Below are positions 60,042 to 64,000 of a stretch of 64,000 bases of DNA, in pieces. This DNA comes from Byssochlamys sp. IMV 00236. Taxonomy: Eukaryota; Ascomycota; Eurotiomycetes; Eurotiales; Thermoascaceae. A program made the position numbers and the translations under genes. Each line of letters starts with the position of its first letter. Positions within the stretch are counted from its first letter, which is position 1. The notes under the pieces were generated by a model. The model saw only the letters and a list, made by a program, of their open reading frames with translations, made no database searches and was not told where the DNA came from. The stretch covers positions 186,001-250,000 of the forward strand of contig MSJH02000808.1 in NCBI GenBank assembly GCA_001931875.2, in the 5' to 3' direction.

Positions 60042-61757
60042 TTGCTCGATAAAGCCATGTACACCAAGGAGCCTCAACATGTGTATCGCTCCTCAGTTAA
60101 AATTACCATTCCTCGCAACATCAACCTCACGGAGTTGCTTCATACCAGCGCATGCACACCTCCTCTGCCTCCATCACATTTGATCACCAAGGACAACCTC
60201 ACAAATCGCAGTTTGACTCTTGGAGAACTTCGCTCGCGGGCTGGACGACTAGCAAAAGGCCTGCGATGCGTGTTAGATGCACAAGACGGCCATCGACATG
60301 CTATTATTATTCCAAATTCAGTAGACTATATAGAGACTTTCCATGCAGTGCTCTGGACTGGAGGTGCAGCCTGCCCGATCAACCACGCATTGAAGCCAGC
60401 TGAGATCGCTCATGGACTCTGTGTCTCACGACCTCACATTGTTATCGTCTATGGAGAAGTATTGCCGAAAGTTGAGCAAGCTATCGAAATCGCAAGGAAT
60501 ACATTACAGAAAGAGGGTACTGTCTGGAAAAGACCGCAAGTTATAACCGCAGTCAAGAAAGTCAATGGATACAAGCACCTACCAGAAGACTTGATGGCAG
60601 AAACAAGTCTACCGATTCCGCATTGGGAGGATACGTCCACACGCCTAGCATCCATACATTTGTCTTCTGGAACGACCGGTCTACCTAAGGGTGCACAGCT
60701 GACACACTACAACTTCGTCGCCAACTGTCATCAATTATACGCGCACGATCCCGAACAATTCCATAAGGCGACTAGAACCGTCGCCTTCACGCCGTTTGTA
60801 CACATAGGCATGACCACAATGCCGCTGTTCTTTGGGCCATGGACGGGCATGATGCACCACGCAATGCCAAGTTTTGATATCGAGACTTTCGGACAACTTG
60901 TACAGTCGAACTCCGCAACGAGTTTCCAAGGTGTACCATCTATCGTGTTAGCTCTGGCTCATACAGACATATGCGAAAAATATGACTTCTCGAGCGCGCA
61001 AATCATTAACTGTGGAGGTGCGCCGTTCAAGCAAGATCTAATGGACAGACTTCTGAGTCGTGCACCGTGGAAACCAATTCAGCTCTATGGCATGACAGAA
61101 GCAGCGCCTTATATAGCATACCAGAGGCTTGATGAAGATCTTCCAGATGGAGTTGCTGGGCACCTACTTCCCAACATTGAAGCGGTATTGAAGCAAGAGA
61201 ACTCAACTCATGACGCAAACAAAGACGGACCGGGAGAGCTTTGGATCCGCGGTCCCAACCTCTTTCAAGGATACGCATTTAATGAAGAGGCGAACCGAAA
61301 AGCATTTCCGATTCCAGGATGGTACAACACGGGGGATATCTGTACTATTACGGAAACTGGCTTAATATCCATTGTTGGACGTACGAAGGAGCTGATAAAA
61401 TACAAGAATTTCCAAATTAGCCCGACAGAACTCGAAGCATATCTCAACTCGCACCCATATGTCGCTGAAGCAGGTGTCGCAGCAGTATGGGAAGAAGATC
61501 AGCTTACGGAGCTGCCTATCGCGTACGTTGTTCTGAAGAAGCTGTTCACAACGCTCTCCGAGAAGGTGTGCGCACTTCGTCAAATTCATAAAGATATCAA
61601 TGACCAAGTTAGTGGCTACAAGAAGCTTCGAGGTGGTGTCTGGGAAGTTACGCGCATCATTAGAAACCCGACGGGAAAGATACTACGGAATCGATTACGG
61701 GAGTATAGGACTGGACTATCGTCTTTGGAAGACGCGGATGTAAAGGCAAGACTGTAA
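60042..61757 (+). CDS. Acyl/aryl-CoA ligase (4-coumarate-CoA-ligase-like), possible PTS1 ARL
   Basis: Intronless, 571 residues; Met6 at 60057 is an alternative start. ANL-superfamily signatures: the P-loop LSSGTTGLPKGA, LYGMTEAAP, GELWIRGPNLFQGY, GWYNTGDIC, GRTKELIKYKNFQISPTELEAYL, and the catalytic Lys of NPTGKILRNRLR near the C-terminus. These adenylate a carboxylic acid and transfer it to CoA. The protein ends DVKARL, and ARL fits the broad PTS1 consensus, so peroxisomal location is possible. Fungal members of this group activate fatty, hydroxycinnamic or secondary-metabolite acids. The substrate is not predictable here. With the SRL-tagged enoyl-CoA hydratase it could serve a peroxisomal acyl degradation route. 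Confidence 0.92.
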   Translation: MLDKAMYTKEPQHVYRSSVKITIPRNINLTELLHTSACTPPLPPSHLITKDNLTNRSLTLGELRSRAGRLAKGLRCVLDAQDGHRHAIIIPNSVDYIETFHAVLWTGGAACPINHALKPAEIAHGLCVSRPHIVIVYGEVLPKVEQAIEIARNTLQKEGTVWKRPQVITAVKKVNGYKHLPEDLMAETSLPIPHWEDTSTRLASIHLSSGTTGLPKGAQLTHYNFVANCHQLYAHDPEQFHKATRTVAFTPFVHIGMTTMPLFFGPWTGMMHHAMPSFDIETFGQLVQSNSATSFQGVPSIVLALAHTDICEKYDFSSAQIINCGGAPFKQDLMDRLLSRAPWKPIQLYGMTEAAPYIAYQRLDEDLPDGVAGHLLPNIEAVLKQENSTHDANKDGPGELWIRGPNLFQGYAFNEEANRKAFPIPGWYNTGDICTITETGLISIVGRTKELIKYKNFQISPTELEAYLNSHPYVAEAGVAAVWEEDQLTELPIAYVVLKKLFTTLSEKVCALRQIHKDINDQVSGYKKLRGGVWEVTRIIRNPTGKILRNRLREYRTGLSSLEDADVKARL

Positions 61758-62160
61758 GGGTTGACAAGTCTTATGTATCTCCCAAAAACAACATGACTAT
61801 AGAAGAACATTCATTGGTGATTGGAACTTGCAAGTTGTATTGATCTTTGGTATGATGAAAAACGTATATCTGTCTCTATATACGACATAAACCCTGGTGT
61901 AGAGCCTATATCGATAAGGATCCCCACGGAAAGTGTCTGTGCTATTGTTGCCCTCGAACGAGGCGTCGTGTCCAGAGCTGCTGAGGAACTCCCGGATGCT
62001 TGATCCTTCTGTTGACTAACTATGAGCTTCAAATACCGTCTGATCAATCATCCTGCATGTTCATCCAAGCTATATATGGCAGTATTACAACACAGTACTG
62101 GTAAACATTCGGTATACTCTACGTTAATGCAACATTCCCTATCCCTACCCTCACTATATG
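61758..62160. other. Intergenic region, no gene supported
   Basis: Open frames of 60 codons (+, 61821-62003) and 78 codons (-, 61811-62047) overlap each other. Neither resembles a known family. Confidence 0.4.
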
Positions 62161-62728
62161 ATTCCCTTGAAGTAAAGAACTATCACATACGACCATAGGG
62201 TGTGGAAAACAGGGCTTCCCGCGTCTCTGTCCATTATCTCAAACTTAATGAAGGAATCGAGGTCTAGTGGCATAAAAACCAAACCCGGGTCGATGGAGCA
62301 GTCAAACTGGCTGTGGCAAGTCGGGCAAAGAGGAACTGCGTTCAGATATGAATTTATTGGGACGTCTATGAGCCCAAGTTCACTCCAAAGCGGAGCCTAC
62401 AAACTGTTATTATCATCTCTTGTCTTGCCTACCTGTCTATCTTCTTGTGCCACAACATGGCAAATGTGAGGTGACTCATTACCGCACGCCCAGCACGTAT
62501 CCCCATGTATTTTTTTGACTCGTAACTTGGTAGTGTCTGAAAATGCGCTAGACTTGTTTCATGACGCGCCTGATATAGAAGCTGACAGAGCGGTCGCTCT
62601 CTGGGAACAAGCCCTTCCTCAATGAGTTTCCCTATCTTGCCCACATCACCAGTAGGCACAAAAATAGAGAAATGGGCAGGCCTGGCGCCCTTAGAGAAGA
62701 TGACTAAGTAAATACAGTAACTAAAACC
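62160..62728 (-). pseudogene. Possible HNH-nuclease-like gene, decayed or truncated
   Basis: On the minus strand, an open segment from about 62,728 contains YCIYLVIFSKGARPAHFSIF, which resembles the start of a family of small fungal proteins of unknown function. A donor GTAGGC at about 62,470 and an acceptor near 62,420 could join it to a second open segment, 62,415-62,160, reading PLCPTCHSQFDCSIDPG and then a FMPLDLDSFIKFE-type segment. The CPTCH...FD pattern is like the core of fungal HNH-type proteins. The two parts may belong to different genes. The 5' side runs into the probable transposon end at 62,729, and the frame stops soon after the HNH core, so I read this as a relic. Confidence 0.35.
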
Positions 62729-63050
62729 TGGATGGATATAACGAATCATTTTTGCCAGGTAGTGTAATTCGTTGTATAGAGGATTCGTTGTATATAGGTA
62801 TGAATATTGAAATTTTCGAATAAATTTCCCTAATTAGGGAATTTTTGATAAGGTAATTACTGATAAATAATAAGGTAAATTTATAAGTACCTTCATATAA
62901 TGAATTGTATAAGCAAGGCCTGAAAAAATGAACGATTTTTGTAGTAAGGAGGGATAACGAATTTTGTATAGAATTTTAATTTTGACACGGTGTCAAATTC
63001 ATTATGTCGAGGTATTCGTTATACGCGGGTTCGTTATAGCGGGGAGACTA
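62729..63050. mobile_element. Probable pogo/Fot1-type miniature element or element ends
   Basis: An AT-rich insert of about 320 bp. The left edge carries gatataacgaat, and the right edge carries attcgttatacgcgggttcgttatagcggg written as two units, so the edges are inverted with respect to each other over TATAACGAA. Further attcgttgtata units lie inside the left end. Repeated TTCGTTATA-type units are characteristic of fungal Tc1/mariner (pogo/Fot1) termini. No transposase is present. Flanking TA duplications could not be assigned with confidence. Confidence 0.45.
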
Positions 63051-63653
63051 TCCAGGATGGCGCGCAAACCACCCGGTCTGGTCAATACGCGACGGAGCGA
63101 GGACGCAACATCGTTTTCAGTAGGAGTGAGCGGGCTTTCAGAGGCCGCGTCGCGACGGGAGGTGGCACGACGGTCACGGCCCCAGGTTTCACACTTGTGA
63201 TCAGGGAGACATATGCGTGAGGTGAGCTGCAAATGTTGCCCAAATTTCTTCTTTTGATACATGAAAGTGGAGGAAGATAATAGGAGTAAGAAGGAAGAAT
63301 ATATGGAGAGAGAATGCGCTGAATAGATATTCCTCGCTCCTCTCCTTCACTTATCCTTTCCCCGCCCAGGGCAATGAATGCATAAGTTAACAGTCAAAAT
63401 GGACTGTTCTTCCCGCAGTAAAGAGTGAATATTCTGATTGCTACAGGTGGAGGGACAGAAAATAAGACACGAATAATCAGACATTAGTTAATGTATTGTC
63501 GTTTATAGCTAGCTACCCACATGTTGTGACGGCATCAACCGGAAACCAAACCATTAGACCCATTAAACGCCGTCATTATACTTGTTATCGTACATTTTCG
63601 TGAACTCAAAAAAGAATGGCGAGAAACCCCCAAACGAAACTTCTCGAGAACTT
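63051..63653. other. Short intergenic region, no gene supported
   Basis: A GC-rich segment, 63,050-63,220, carries an 86-codon minus frame (63002-63262) with no recognisable family, and may be a fragment cut by the neighbouring insert. The rest is ordinary intergenic DNA and the 3' UTR of the GH16 gene. Confidence 0.4.
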
Positions 63654-64000
63654 TTAGGAAGCCTGGTAGACCTTGAAGCTCTTGAACTCCCAGTACGCGT
63701 TTGTAAAGGCTGTTGGATTGTTCGCCACATAATCCGTGCAGGTTCCTGGGCAACCAGACTGCACAGTGTAAAATTTCTCCAAGCCAGCCAGTTGACCGCA
63801 GAGATCTATATTAGCAATAATACTCTGATTGCGGAAGTGCGAACTGATATCGCAGTCGGTGCTGGGGAAGTCAGCCAATGCAGTTCCCCACGTAGAGGGG
63901 TCCGGAGTGGAATTCGCATCGGAGATATCGTTAGGGATGGAAGAACGCGGGAAGAACCAGACACGGATACCAGCATCTCTCAACTCCGTTGCGTAGATCT
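63654..64000 (-). CDS. GH16 endo-1,3(4)-beta-glucanase, C-terminal part (5' end beyond window)
   Basis: The minus-strand frame is open to the window edge, so about 115 C-terminal residues are seen. GIRVWFFPRSSIPNDI, WGTALADFPSTDCDISSHFRNQSIIANIDLCG, CPGTCTDYVANNP and the final YWEFKSFKVYQAS are the characteristic end of the fungal GH16 mixed-linkage glucanase family. The catalytic E-x-D-x-x-E motif would be upstream, outside the window. These enzymes are secreted or GPI-linked and act on beta-1,3/1,4-glucans. Cysteines in the CPGTC region are conserved. No GPI signal follows, so this form is probably secreted. Confidence 0.92.
   Translation of the reverse strand, partial: IYATELRDAGIRVWFFPRSSIPNDISDANSTPDPSTWGTALADFPSTDCDISSHFRNQSIIANIDLCGQLAGLEKFYTVQSGCPGTCTDYVANNPTAFTNAYWEFKSFKVYQAS

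Noticed and set aside
61821..62003. 60-codon plus frame just after the ligase gene
   Set aside because: Too short, overlapped by a minus frame, and has no homologous family that I recognise.
62827..62842. CCCTAA/TTAGGG head-to-head, as if a fused telomere
   Set aside because: Only one unit each way, so a simple palindrome rather than a telomere relic.

Overview
The window looks like nuclear DNA of a filamentous ascomycete, most likely a member of the Eurotiales (Aspergillus/Penicillium type). The reasons are compact intron-poor genes with 50-105 bp GT..AG introns, the gene families present, and a large AT-rich block that bears the marks of repeat-induced point mutation (RIP: C-to-T on both strands, CAG/CAA/TGG codons turned into stops). 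The species cannot be named from the sequence.

Bases 1 to about 26,830 are one RIP-degraded, gene-free, retrotransposon block. I read it as a nest. An outer Ty3/gypsy-like element has LTRs at 1161-1485 and 25883-26206. It was interrupted by two copies of a second, chromodomain-bearing Ty3/gypsy family, at 6206-13555 (target duplication tttat) and 16320-23771 (target duplication cctta). All three are on the minus strand. The inner family also carries a decayed open frame on the opposite strand next to its 3' LTR. The tail of one more outer-type LTR is cut by the window start.

At about 26.83 kb the composition changes abruptly to normal coding DNA. The genes in order are: scramblase-family protein (+), secreted GH64 beta-1,3-glucanase (+), Ubc7-type ubiquitin-conjugating enzyme (+), Spo11 (-), oxidosqualene cyclase (+), SGT1 co-chaperone (+), PQ-loop vacuolar amino-acid transporter (-), transaldolase-family enzyme (-), short-chain dehydrogenase (-), cysteinyl-tRNA synthetase (-), tRNA m1A58 methyltransferase subunit Trm61 (+), MAT2B/RmlD-type reductase (+), RA-PH adaptor protein (+), enoyl-CoA hydratase ending in SRL (-), acyl-CoA/coumarate-CoA-ligase-like enzyme ending in ARL (+), a decayed HNH-like gene beside a probable pogo/Fot1-type miniature element, and the 3' end of a GH16 endoglucanase (-).

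Most of these are housekeeping genes and do not form one obvious cluster. Functional pairs are Ubc7 and SGT1 (protein quality control), CysRS and Trm61 (a divergent pair of tRNA-function genes sharing about 0.4 kb), Spo11 and the cyclase (divergent, sharing 0.68 kb), and the two possible peroxisomal acyl-CoA enzymes, which diverge across a 2.2 kb spacer that holds a three-copy degenerate repeat. Exon boundaries were set by hand from splice consensus, reading frame and family conservation.
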